From: Burkholderiales bacterium
GTDB taxonomy: Bacteria; Pseudomonadota; Gammaproteobacteria; Burkholderiales; SG8-39
DNA: 64,000 nt
Assembly (NCBI GenBank): GCA_014860445.1
Contig: JACZJT010000036.1
Coordinates: 1 to 64,000, forward strand
Reading direction: 5' to 3'
Shown here: positions 9,562 to 19,300 of the stretch, in pieces
Layout of the letters: each line of letters opens with the position of its first letter
How positions within the stretch are numbered: position 1 is the stretch's first letter
Position numbers and translations under genes: made by a program
Notes under the pieces: generated by a model
What the model saw: the letters and a program-made list of their open reading frames with translations, nothing else
Told to the model about the DNA's origin: nothing
Database searches by the model: none

Positions 9562-11544
9562 TTATTTGAACCACCACAACTTGGTTCGCGACCGCTCTTG
9601 CTCCTCATCCAGTCCGTGATTCAGAACATATGTGTCGTCAGAATTCAAATTAAGAGCTGCAGCTGCGTCACCGGATGGAAAATGCTGTCTCAGGGTAGCC
9701 AGCGAAAGTAGAATTCGCTTGTTCAAATCCCAATAGTGAGCCGTGGAGAAACGAGGTAGCTCATTATTCAAATAGCCGTAAGCAATTTCAGGCAGACTAC
9801 TTTTCATCACCGCCTCGTGAATTGCAGGCAGCGAACGCGCGACTAACTTCCAGCTCGCATCACTTTCCTGAACCAATGCTACGGTTAGCAAAAATGCGTA
9901 GAATGAAATTCGCGCATCGCCGGCAACGTTGTCCTCGCTCCGTTCCAACAGGTTAGACCATTCCGTGCTTCCAGGCCTAGATCGTGGCGATATTCGAATA
10001 AGACTGACGGCGGTTGCAAAATCCGCCGTCGTCTGAAGTCTGCTCAGTATATTTTGGACCGGCAACCGGGAGGCATTGCGCGAAATGACCTGAGCCCACG
10101 AACGCTCCAAATCTCCTTGCCGGGCGACGGCAATCGCGGAACAGGTGAGATCAAGCGGCGCCGCAAAAAGTAGTTTCTCTGCTTCGTACCCGTAGTCCCG
10201 CGTAACCACCGTTGTGGCTACTCTTCGGGTCATTTCGTCATCACCATGTAGGACAACAAGCTCGCGAAGCGCTCCGTTGCTCAGTCCGACTGCGACTTCA
10301 TTGTCCAGAAGGTCCGGTCTGGCTCGCAATATTGTGCTCCTGACCGTTGCGGGAAGTCGATCGTCAAGAACAGTGGATCGATCTGCGACGTCGGCAAACC
10401 GAGCGTATAGAACTCCCGACCATTGGAGCATCAGGTCTTTGTTAGCCTCGATCAGTTGCGATATGGGTACTATGTCCGTAGCATTGACATGGTTTATCCG
10501 TGCCTCAACGTCGGACGCTGTGATTTCGGCGCCATCGTCCCTCGCCACAATTTCAAAGAATTCGGGCAGCGAGAGTTGGGGAATAAGTGGAAATGTAGTT
10601 CCACCAATTCCCAACGCATCACGCTTTAACGCCGCCGCATCCTGAGGATCGGGAAATGCTGCAAAGATGTTTCGAACCGTCGTGATCGAAAGTTTTGACT
10701 CAATCTCGGCTTCCAAAAATGTTTCGACCAGCCGGGGAAAACTTTTCCTTGGTGCGGACAAATCCCGACCATAGCGCCAAAGAAAGCGTCTCAGCGGCGT
10801 GACAGTGTTTGCCATTGCGTCTTCGACGGCCACCCTCAACCAATTGTGGGACAACGACTCCGGTTCTTCCAACGGAAGTGGGTCCGGAGAACTGCTAACT
10901 TGAACATCAAAGGCGGTCGTTTCGCTCCGACGTCTGTCCCCACCAATTGCAGATCTAAACGTGAAGCCTATCCGAAGTTTCGGCCACTGCTGCGACCAAA
11001 TTGCCAATATACTTGATTCCAGCCGGCCGGCCTGCTTCAGCGGCGCCAGAACGACAGGCTTCATACTATAATAGAAGCTTAGAGCCGTCCGTACCGTGTC
11101 CTCGTCGGGAGTGGCTTGCAAACTCTGGTTAGAGGGTGGTGTCTCAAGCGGTTTCGAGTACAGCCGCCCATCGTCTGGTGACGGCTGTCTAAACAGAGCA
11201 AGGAAATCCGAGAGGTCCGTTCGTGCGGATAAGGCACGAAAATCAATTATTAGCGCGTGGCTCCACACGCATCCGGGCCTGGGCATCTCTGTTGCGGGCC
11301 AAGTGCGGATCAGCGCATAGCGTTTCGATTCCCCCAGAGGAAGACCGGTAAGATAGCTGTCTCCGACCTTCAGCGTAACACCGCTCGCCAGATCGGAGGC
11401 CGCTGATAGCTGATAGTGGTCTCGACTCGGAAGCTTAGTCGACCCGGCGATCAATCGATGTCCGTCTGCGTATCCAAAAAGCGCTTGGTCGATACGATCT
11501 GTCTCTTGAGCACTCAAGCGCCAACTTCCATTCCGCTGAGCCAA
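9562..11544 (-). CDS. GAP1-like GTPase-associated protein
   Basis: The N-terminus (IDQALFGYADGHRLIAGSTKL, then WPATEMPRPGCVWSHALIIDF near residues 85-105) matches the GAP1-N domain. GAP1-N was described by the Aravind group in GTPase-centred prokaryotic conflict systems. The remaining 500 residues are helical, consistent with the GAP1 middle and C-terminal regions. It is the last gene of a five-gene minus-strand operon and overlaps the upstream GTPase gene by 31 bases. Base composition is more AT-rich than the flanking tra genes. Family knowledge: GAP1 is thought to be the large sensor or scaffold partner of the two GTPases; no biochemical role is established. Confidence 0.75.
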   Translation of the reverse strand: MAQRNGSWRLSAQETDRIDQALFGYADGHRLIAGSTKLPSRDHYQLSAASDLASGVTLKVGDSYLTGLPLGESKRYALIRTWPATEMPRPGCVWSHALIIDFRALSARTDLSDFLALFRQPSPDDGRLYSKPLETPPSNQSLQATPDEDTVRTALSFYYSMKPVVLAPLKQAGRLESSILAIWSQQWPKLRIGFTFRSAIGGDRRRSETTAFDVQVSSSPDPLPLEEPESLSHNWLRVAVEDAMANTVTPLRRFLWRYGRDLSAPRKSFPRLVETFLEAEIESKLSITTVRNIFAAFPDPQDAAALKRDALGIGGTTFPLIPQLSLPEFFEIVARDDGAEITASDVEARINHVNATDIVPISQLIEANKDLMLQWSGVLYARFADVADRSTVLDDRLPATVRSTILRARPDLLDNEVAVGLSNGALRELVVLHGDDEMTRRVATTVVTRDYGYEAEKLLFAAPLDLTCSAIAVARQGDLERSWAQVISRNASRLPVQNILSRLQTTADFATAVSLIRISPRSRPGSTEWSNLLERSEDNVAGDARISFYAFLLTVALVQESDASWKLVARSLPAIHEAVMKSSLPEIAYGYLNNELPRFSTAHYWDLNKRILLSLATLRQHFPSGDAAAALNLNSDDTYVLNHGLDEEQERSRTKLWWFK

Positions 11545-12500
11545 TAGAGCGGTCGAGTAATGTCGTGCTCAGCAACGTTCGGACCGGCAATTATGATTCG
11601 ATTACTTGCAGGTACGATCGAAATCAACCGATCCCTGTCGGGGGCCGCAGGGCTACCCTTTTGAGACAACTCCCCTCCTTGGGCGGATATTCCATACACG
11701 CGAAGTTCGAGTGCCCCTTGCGGATTTCGCAAATACTGATCCAACAATGGAAATCGCCTTGCAAACCAAATGTCTGGCGCCGCGCCGTCTGATAGGTCCC
11801 ACGCCGAGATGACTACAGCAATCTTAAGTTGACGTGCCTCAAAGGGGGGTTGTTGCAAAGCTTGCAAAAGGTCCACCAGCTGCACTTGATGGGGGGTTGT
11901 CGTCAGGTCCCACTCTTCATCATCGTCACCTGGCACTACTTCGCCCGCCGCTTGGTTTTCCGGTATCTCCACCGCGGGACGGGGCATATCAGTGGCCAAT
12001 CCGGCATTAACTGCCTCACCGTCCGCTGCACCACAGTTCCCGGGCTCTGATGCTGGCCCATCCTCTCCGTCACGACCGTCGCCGAACGCCTCCAGAATGG
12101 TGACATCATCAACCATCCTCTGCGCACTTACGAAAAGAAGCATACCTTCTGCCTCATCTACGATCTTCACAAGCGCTTCGTCACAAAGCCTTGTGGCGAA
12201 TGCTTTTTCAAAACTTTCGCCAGCGAGATCGGTGAATTCAAGCGCCAGTTCTGTGCCCTCGGTAGGGTGTTTTAAATTTATGCGGACGTCCTCAACCTCT
12301 TCCGATTTGGTGCGCTCGACCTGCCACCCTTCACACCATAACTGCGCGATTGCCTCAAGGTAACGATAGTTACCCGTGTGAGACCCCTTAGCCAAAGCTG
12401 TCGGAACTTCTCGGCTGTCCAACAGATGCCAGAGAGCGGCAGCGAAGGTAGTCTTTCCAGAGCCTTGCAATCCAAACACCACAAAGCGCCGAATGCTCAT
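11514..12500 (-). CDS. GTPase of the GAP1/GASH system (DO-GTPase1-like)
   Basis: The P-loop is at residues 8-20 (FGLQGSGKTTFAAALW), followed by a DxxG-type switch II in FTDLAGESFEKAF. The base-recognition loop seems altered to SAWD (VVISAWDLSDG) instead of NKxD. About 70 residues around 155-215 form an acidic, proline-rich insert. The protein resembles the first of the paired 'DO' TRAFAC-like GTPases found with GAP1. It overlaps the preceding GTPase gene by four bases. It is expected to act as an NTP-dependent switch in an anti-invader or abortive response; this is inferred from family context. Confidence 0.75.
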   Translation of the reverse strand: MSIRRFVVFGLQGSGKTTFAAALWHLLDSREVPTALAKGSHTGNYRYLEAIAQLWCEGWQVERTKSEEVEDVRINLKHPTEGTELALEFTDLAGESFEKAFATRLCDEALVKIVDEAEGMLLFVSAQRMVDDVTILEAFGDGRDGEDGPASEPGNCGAADGEAVNAGLATDMPRPAVEIPENQAAGEVVPGDDDEEWDLTTTPHQVQLVDLLQALQQPPFEARQLKIAVVISAWDLSDGAAPDIWFARRFPLLDQYLRNPQGALELRVYGISAQGGELSQKGSPAAPDRDRLISIVPASNRIIIAGPNVAEHDITRPLYWLSGMEVGA

Positions 12501-13516
12501 GTCGCAGCCTTTTCAACACGATCAAGATATCTATCGAGCTGCCTCTCTGCCGCGGCAATGCCAGATGGCTCTACAGACGGCAAAACTGGACGCGTCGTCC
12601 AGCGCTCTAGCAATTCTTCCAGCCCCTTGAATCCCACTGACACATCCTTCTTAGGGAGCGCGCAAATCCTATAGCACGATATGGCCAATCCGCGCTCAGC
12701 GAATTCGCGAACGAGTTGCGCCTCATATGCGCCTAGAAACTCTGTCTGCGCAACAGCGTCGTCCCGCGAATGCGTCACATCAAATTTTGTGGCCAATACT
12801 TCGACGTGCGTCATGTGTCTAAGCGCACCGTTGTCGTTCAGTGCATGCATCATTTGCTTGAACTGGCGCGCGTAGGCGGGTCGGCTCTCTTTTGAGGCCA
12901 ACTTCGCCCCGTCGAGCAAAACACATGCGCGCGTCGCTATCGACAGCTCTGTCAAACGAGAAATTAAGTCGGTGTCTGTCCTGGCATCGCCATATGTTTC
13001 GCCGGAGCGATCGGATATTACGAGATTTAGAAGGTCTTGTTGCCGATTTTTTAGGCATAAATGAAAGAAGGCCGCCGGATCGTCTCGACTAGTGCGCGTC
13101 ACCTCGGACTCCGATCCACCCGAACTGAGCAGCGCCTTATGATGTCGCCTGGCGAATCCTACCAATGTGCGACTGCCGGCAAATGACATTCCGGCGAAAG
13201 GTCCCTTGCAGTAACGCTCGTAAATTGACGCAAGCAACGTGGTTTTACCTGCTTTCTGTTCGCTGATCAGCGCAACGGACATAACCTTTCTTTGCCGCAT
13301 GAAGGCGACGATTTCATCGACATGCATGGCTTCACTCGAAACAATTGGGATCGGCCGAGATTTAGATCCTGGCAGCGGACCAAGGTCACTGTCCTCGAGT
13401 GTCGTGTCCGCGCCATACTGAGGGCAACTTTCAATAGGATCGTTCCCGAGCTTGCACGTGCCAGATGTGGCTACGTCACAGCCTGGATTGCGGCAAACTT
13501 CCGCCGGAGAGGACAT
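12497..13516 (-). CDS. GTPase of the GAP1/GASH system (DO-GTPase2-like)
   Basis: A cysteine-rich N-terminus (CRNPGCDVATSGTCKLG, then CPQYG) suggests a small zinc cluster. The GTPase domain follows: P-loop in VALISEQKAGKTTLLASIYE near residue 85, switch II in VISDRSGETYGDARTDTDL, and a TKxD-like recognition loop in VLATKFDVTHS. The N-terminal zinc cluster joined to this domain is characteristic of the second GTPase of the GAP1 systems. It lies two bases after the GASH stop and overlaps the next GTPase by four bases, so the two GTPases are probably made in equal amounts and may work as a pair. Confidence 0.75.
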   Translation of the reverse strand: MSSPAEVCRNPGCDVATSGTCKLGNDPIESCPQYGADTTLEDSDLGPLPGSKSRPIPIVSSEAMHVDEIVAFMRQRKVMSVALISEQKAGKTTLLASIYERYCKGPFAGMSFAGSRTLVGFARRHHKALLSSGGSESEVTRTSRDDPAAFFHLCLKNRQQDLLNLVISDRSGETYGDARTDTDLISRLTELSIATRACVLLDGAKLASKESRPAYARQFKQMMHALNDNGALRHMTHVEVLATKFDVTHSRDDAVAQTEFLGAYEAQLVREFAERGLAISCYRICALPKKDVSVGFKGLEELLERWTTRPVLPSVEPSGIAAAERQLDRYLDRVEKAAT

Positions 13517-13518
13517 GT

Positions 13519-14595
13519 TTAAAGTCCGCCGTTACTAATTAGGACGCGTTCGCGGTAGGATTGCACTGCAAGCTCGAAGTAACTCACTTCGACCGTTAAA
13601 GCGTCTCCGATAATCTGCTTCAGAACGGGCCATTTGGAAGCGCCATTCGCCGCAACGTGAGATATCGCCGCTGAAACCGGCAATAACGGCATCGCACCCG
13701 TCGTCACATTGAGGCGCAGTTTCGCTGCGTCATCGGCAATGGTAGTAATCGCTTTCTTAAGGGTTGTCTTGGTGCTGAACTGCTCACCTAACGCATGCCG
13801 AAGAATGCCATACACGCCGTAAGGGCCCGGCGGAGACTGAACAAAGGCGCCGAGTTCGATTGCGGCGCAAAAAGCCGACGCCGCGGGGCTGAGTTGATCG
13901 CGCCGCTTTTCTAACAGATCACTCCAGTTGGCCATATTCCACCAGAGCATATCTAATTCCTCAGCAAGCCCAACATTATCGGAGCGCACAGCCTGAAATG
14001 CTGCCGTCGCAGATTCAGCCAGTTCCTCTTGAGTGGCTTTAATCTCTCCCAAAATGCCTTCGGCCACGGCACGAACATTGGCACCATTGAATGTTGCTGC
14101 CGCCGTGTCGAGCTGGGTCTTCAGATCTTCCGGCGCCGAGGGCGAAATTGTTTTTCCAGCGCTTATAATCTGTCGCGCTCGGCCGTTTCGCTCCAGTGCG
14201 TCTTTCGCCACCGTCAAAACCAAACCGTCATCGCCCGGTTCTCTGCGGCCGCAGTAGGATACAGAGAGCACGGCGAGTGCGACACTAGCGATGCCTTGTG
14301 TAACCATGTCTTCCAGGATCAGTGACGCGATTCTGGCTGCCTCGGCTTTGTCGAGGCCGATCATAAATTGACCGTCGAGCTCCTTGACGCCTTTTTCGAA
14401 CCAGTCTGTAATTAGGGGAGTATCTCGCTGCAGGCCGAACGCTATGCCGCAGAGGGTGTGTACCTTCTGCATAGACTGTTTAGCGTCGTCATACAATTTG
14501 GTGTGTGCCTTGTGCCGTGCCTCGATAACCTCTCGCCCCGCTCCGGGCGCGAGCGTGCGATAACGTTCGATAAACTTAAACTCGGGTTTCGTCAT
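13519..14595 (-). CDS. GASH (GTPase-associated system helical) protein
   Basis: A 358-residue, almost entirely helical protein. The N-terminal part (MTKPEFKFIERYRTLAPG) and the position between a putative effector gene and the two GTPases match the GASH family. Segments such as ALEELDMLWW-type helices and GAMPLLPVSAAISHVAANGA are consistent with this. No catalytic motif is visible, so it is probably an adaptor linking the phosphoesterase to the GTPases. It overlaps the phosphoesterase gene by four bases. The family call rests on gene order and general appearance; remote homology was not tested. Confidence 0.65.
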   Translation of the reverse strand: MTKPEFKFIERYRTLAPGAGREVIEARHKAHTKLYDDAKQSMQKVHTLCGIAFGLQRDTPLITDWFEKGVKELDGQFMIGLDKAEAARIASLILEDMVTQGIASVALAVLSVSYCGRREPGDDGLVLTVAKDALERNGRARQIISAGKTISPSAPEDLKTQLDTAAATFNGANVRAVAEGILGEIKATQEELAESATAAFQAVRSDNVGLAEELDMLWWNMANWSDLLEKRRDQLSPAASAFCAAIELGAFVQSPPGPYGVYGILRHALGEQFSTKTTLKKAITTIADDAAKLRLNVTTGAMPLLPVSAAISHVAANGASKWPVLKQIIGDALTVEVSYFELAVQSYRERVLISNGGL

Positions 14596-15935
14596 TTTTG
14601 TGTTGCCTCCCCAGCAAGCTTCTTATCAAGCAGATCGTTCAATTCTTCCAAGCGCCCTTCGACTTTGCTTCTGCGAACCGCGTTGATGACCTGTTCATAG
14701 TCTTTCAGATCGCGATCACCCGTCCGATCAAGCGCGAGTTTCGCAATCACCCACCGTTGCTCGTGCTCCTTTAATTTGAAGAACTTCACGGTGACGCTCC
14801 GTGTCGTTGGAGGTGGTGATTTCCAGACCATCGTTGTCACGGCGGCTTGCGCCGGCGCCTCCTCTTTCGGCTGGGTTTCGCTGGATACTGAGGGCTTCCA
14901 TGCTGGCAGACCGTACCGGTTTTCCCAAATCTCTTTGCCATCGGGGTCGGGCACTGCCAGGAATTTTGATGTTTCGTGCATGCGAACCCAAGTATTTACG
15001 ACCAGATTTCTTTTGTCTTCGACAGTCTCGACATCGATCTCGATCCAGTTATAGCCGGGCTTCCAATCTGGCTCGTCGCGAGCGGGCTGGAGCGCGCCAG
15101 CGCGAACACGGAGATAGCGCTTGTCTTCATCCATGCGTTGGGTGTGTTCGTGGCCAAACAGCTGGATCTTTGCCACTTTATTGATTCGATCCGCGAACGG
15201 CCGGCCATTTCGTAACCAGTTAAAGGGATGGTGGCACGTCACTAGATGGGTGACGCCATCCTCCACTTCGATCTGCGCGGCAGCAGGATCGATCAACATG
15301 CGATCTTTGGCATCGTTTTCGTCGGAGACGATTACAGTACTGAATCCCCACAACCGCAAACAGGAGCCATCGCTTAGAAATACATTGCGCTTTGCAAAAG
15401 GCAATGCCGCGGGCGGCTCAGCATCTTCGCCAGCTTCCGCATCCTTGGACTCATCCTCGGCGGTATATGGCTTTAAAGCGCAGATGAATTTCGCAGCGAA
15501 CCGGTTATAGCTCTCAAGCGGTCCGAAAATTACGGCAGCGGACCCTTTGTATCGCAGCCATTTGCTAACTTCGGCGTCGACCTTCTTGACATCAACATTG
15601 CGCAAACCGTCCCGCGCGAGGGCATGCGCGGGATCTAGACCTTTTGACCGCTCCACGTCGTGATTACCTGGAACAACGAATATGTCTTGAATATTGCATC
15701 CCGCTGCTGGGCAAAGCGCGGTTTCGAGCCAAGCGTATGCGAAGTCATATTCCTCTTCGGCACCGTGATATGCAATGTCACCGGATATAAGTATGCCGTC
15801 GGCTGCGCGACCGATCTTCTGCCGCGTGGCTTTTACGTCTTGAATCATATCGTTACGCAGTGCCAGGTTGGGATCGTCCGGCTGTCCGACTTCTTTGCGC
15901 TTGAAGTGAATGTCCGAGATGTGAAGAAAGAGCAT
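14592..15935 (-). CDS. Calcineurin-like metallophosphoesterase, predicted effector
   Basis: The start is placed at the ATG at 15935, where the domain begins immediately (MLFLHISDIHF). The frame is open to 16019 but the extra 28 residues do not resemble the fold. All metal-binding motifs are present: DIHF, GDIAYHG, GNHDVE, CHHP and FGHEHTQ. The domain ends near residue 300, followed by a charged linker and a helical tail rich in ERW/DLKDYEQVINAVRRSK. It is the first gene of the GASH/GTPase/GAP1 operon. In such systems the variable leading gene is usually the toxic effector, so this may be a nuclease or phosphatase released by GTPase signalling (inference). Confidence 0.8.
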   Translation of the reverse strand: MLFLHISDIHFKRKEVGQPDDPNLALRNDMIQDVKATRQKIGRAADGILISGDIAYHGAEEEYDFAYAWLETALCPAAGCNIQDIFVVPGNHDVERSKGLDPAHALARDGLRNVDVKKVDAEVSKWLRYKGSAAVIFGPLESYNRFAAKFICALKPYTAEDESKDAEAGEDAEPPAALPFAKRNVFLSDGSCLRLWGFSTVIVSDENDAKDRMLIDPAAAQIEVEDGVTHLVTCHHPFNWLRNGRPFADRINKVAKIQLFGHEHTQRMDEDKRYLRVRAGALQPARDEPDWKPGYNWIEIDVETVEDKRNLVVNTWVRMHETSKFLAVPDPDGKEIWENRYGLPAWKPSVSSETQPKEEAPAQAAVTTMVWKSPPPTTRSVTVKFFKLKEHEQRWVIAKLALDRTGDRDLKDYEQVINAVRRSKVEGRLEELNDLLDKKLAGEATQK

Positions 15936-16015
15936 CGGCGGCGACCTGTAATATTGGCCCGACGGCATCGGGCGGTGCCAGACGATGGGGGCTTGGCCGA
16001 TGGACCGTGAATAGT

Positions 16016-16281
16016 TCATTTTATAGCATTTTCTGGCTGCCTTTCAACGCGACGCACTGGGTCACGCCGCTTGACAATGCCGGATGCGTCTTTCGCTAGG
16101 ATGTCCGCCCAATAAGGGCCGACGGGAACCTCAATTTTCCCAAGCTGTAGGTCCATGCCTATCGCGTTTGATAAGGCGGCCAGGTGGTCTTCTTCTGCCA
16201 ATCATGGCGTGAAGTCATGTTCCTCATGGTCCCAGACCGATTTCAGTTTGAGGTTTTTCAGTTGCCCGAGCTTCAATGCCA
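16016..16281 (-). pseudogene. Decayed DUF4268-type nuclease gene, N-terminal remnant
   Basis: Reading the minus strand from 16281 gives MALKLGQ, then a one-base loss shifts the frame (near 16261). The chain continues as KNLKLKSVWDHEEHDFTP up to an in-frame TGA at 16202-16204 in place of an expected tryptophan codon. It then continues LAEEDHLAALSNAIGMDLQL followed by VPVGPYWADILAKDASG. This pattern matches the start of DUF4268 proteins, whose PD-(D/E)XK-like nuclease has an ADIL-type motif. After DASG the similarity stops and about 20 unrelated residues follow. So there are at least three lesions: frameshift, nonsense and truncation. It sits between the Hma-like ATPase and the phosphoesterase gene, presumably debris of an earlier cargo gene. 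Confidence 0.65.
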
Positions 16282-16324
16282 TTGTTGCCCTCCACTCTTA
16301 CGTTGTGCGACGCTGAGCAACAGC

Positions 16325-19300
16325 TCATCCGTGAAACGCATCGGAAATATCATCCAGCGCCTTACGCAGTTCCGCTGCCGCCTCTGGCTTCAGGCCACCG
16401 TCAGCCGTCGCTTCGACGGCGAGGTTGAACCGCAACTTGATTCCGTGTTTTGCCTGCAGTTCCAAAATGCTGCTAAGCCCGTCGGCCAAATCCTGAAGCT
16501 CGTTCGGCTGGAGATAGGCGCGAATGGCAACCAAGTTGTAATTCGCATTGTCACTGGCTGCGCCCCCACCCTGGCCCGCTGCGGCTCCTGCTACCGCCTT
16601 CAACAGAACCTTGGCGGCAGCGGACGAGTCACATGGCCACGACGCAGAGTTCGCGTCCAACTCGACCAGCCGCGCTCGCAGCGCTCCATCCACGGCCTGC
16701 TGGAGCTGGTACCAAGGAACAGGTTTGCCGCGCTGTGACGACAGTTGCGACAACATGCCCGCGACCGTTGCTTTGTTATCTTTCCACGCCGCCGGAATGT
16801 TGCCTTCCAGGATCGCGGCAGCCACGATCGGTTCGGGCGGAGGCAGCAACAAGCTCGCATCCGTGAGTACGCCCGCTGGGATGGACTCTTTGAACAAGGA
16901 TGTCGGCCCTGAAACTAGCCACAAGTCCCCATCGACTACAGCTTTTTCAACCGCGACGCTCACCACCTCGATGCTCGCCTTCGGCACTTGCTGCCCCTCG
17001 AAGTATCCGCCGCGATCCACCTGGACCACCTTGCCACCAGCAAAGTAAGCATTGAATTCAGATAGCGGAAGTTCGGTCTTGGCCTCCCATAGGCCCGGGG
17101 CCACCCCTTTGCGCAAGAGGGCGCCAGGAATCTCCGCCAATTCCGCCGATGTACTCAACACCACTTCCAGGTCGGTGTCTTTCAGAGCATCGTCATCAGG
17201 GCGTGAACGCCACCAAGTACGCACGGTCTGATCAGGGCGCTTCAGCCGAAGTACGAAATCGCCGGCCACGCACCCGTCCACCAGCGTGTCCACGATGGCA
17301 GTCGCGTTCAGCATTTTCGGCAAATGCGGATGCTGCGCGAAGGCGCTAGCCAGATCCTTCACCCGACGCAGTGTCTCGCCTTCCTTCCATAAGTCGTACG
17401 GGCCACCGGGTAATAGCGACTCCGCAGTGATCTTGGTCTCTTGCAAGCGGGAACGTGGATCACCCTTCAGCGTCACGAACAGCGACTCGTCTGTGACGCC
17501 CAACTTAAACGCTTGGATGTCGTTCGCTTCGGAAACGGTCACCATCATGCACCATGCCTGCCGGATGGCATCCGGCACGAGCTTCTTCGCCTTCTCCAAT
17601 TCAACGGTCAGCCGTTGCATCCGTTGCGCGTCCACGCTGCCTCTTTTTGCTTGGTCCTTCAGTTCCGACTCCACCTGTTCCCACGCCAGCAAGTCGGCAA
17701 TTCGACCACGCACCATCTCCACTCCGTCCTTGGAGGGCACCGACAGAATGACCGCGTTACGGTAAACCCGCGGTTTTGCCGCGCTGGTTGTTTCGTCAAT
17801 GAATCTCTTTGCCGCCGCCGACGGCTTACCAGACTCTGATGCGGCATCCGTATCAAGTACGGCGAAGTGGAATTTCCCATCGTCCTCTACGTCCGCCGGT
17901 TTCTCCGGCAGCGCGTGAATTCGCACGCCGAATGTCTGTGCGCCCTCTGTGAGCTTCTTCACGTCCCGGATCGCCTTGTCCAGGCGCACGGCAATCACTC
18001 CCTTATCGCTCTCCACCTGGCGCCTCTTTTCACGGTGAATCTGCGTCAGATTCGGTTTGTTCCCCAACCGCCAGTCTTCGGGCAAAGTTCCACCTTCGGT
18101 CGCCGTGTACTTGTCGTCGAGCCAGTAGCTATCTTGTGCCCAGCGCGAAAGTCCTTTTTCAATTTCAATGCGGTCTGGATTCGTCGACGCAATGGTAATT
18201 CGCAACTCGCGTAGCGAGGCCTTTTGCCCAATCGGCTGCGAGTGAAGAAAAGTCGTCACCACCGCCTGTTCAATTTCGCGATGCTCGATTGCGGAAAGAT
18301 CACGTTGGATGTCAAAGGCGAAGGTCAGCTCGCGATCGAGAATGCCTTCCCACGAGATCGCCTGCCCATCTGTTGCTTGCGCATTGGCAATGCCCGCGAG
18401 TTCACGAAGACTGTCCGACAGTCCGCGCTCACCCTTTTTTCGAAGAAATACATTCGTTGCCACCAGCGGTGAAGTGTCCCATTGGGCCGCGTCGCGCAAT
18501 GCGATGGCGAAAAGACGCAAGACTCCGCGAGTCCGCTGGAATCGCGGCAGCCCCGTCCAGTTGGAATAGAGAATGTTGGTGAGGTATGGATGGAAAGGAT
18601 AACTTTCCACAAACGTTTTCTCCGCAGCTGCCCCTTCGCGCTTCAAGGCCTCGTCATGCGCACAAACTCCCTTGAAGGCCGTAATCGCGTTCGTGCGCAT
18701 TTCTGCTGGATCGCAAGGCTTGAAAAGCCGCCGTCGCAATATTTCGGCCACGTCCTCCTTCATGACCGGCTCCACCATTTCCTCTTCCTGCCGCTTTAAG
18801 ATTTCCTTCAGCGCAGTAACAATGTCCAGCCCGAGCGAATCGTTTGCCGAAATGTCTGAGGCGAGCAACGACGCCACCACTGCACAACGGTCGGTCTTAA
18901 CCGCCGCTTGAGTCAGCGCTTGAAAGAAAGACTGCAGCTTGATCAACCAACCCTTGTCTCCCGCGACCTTCTGCCGGGCGTACATCAGCACTTCATCAAG
19001 CAGAATTAGAATCGCGACGCCTTCTGCATTCGGCACAGCCAGCAAGTCCGACATCACGTTCTCTGCGGGCGCGGAATCGCGCTCCGCCATACCCTTACCG
19101 CCATTCAGGATCTCCAGGCCTTTCTTTCCGGCCAGTTGCCACGCCAGGATGCTCCAGGGGTGAAACAATCGTGCCATTTTTCCCGTCGGGTCGGCCACCT
19201 CCATGCCAGTCTCAAGGTCCAGCTTGTCAAACGAGATGGCCGCCACCCGCGCCTTCGGCAGGCTGTCGCCCAAATCAATGTGCGTGCGAAATTCCTCCAC

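Noticed and set aside
9246-9569. 107-codon plus-strand frame after traG
   Set aside because: Competes with a more protein-like minus-strand frame; no start signal; neither is certain.
10890-15575. GCTAAC half-sites in the GTPase operon as further parS sites
   Set aside because: Only half-sites at about 10896 and 15568; the second half is absent.
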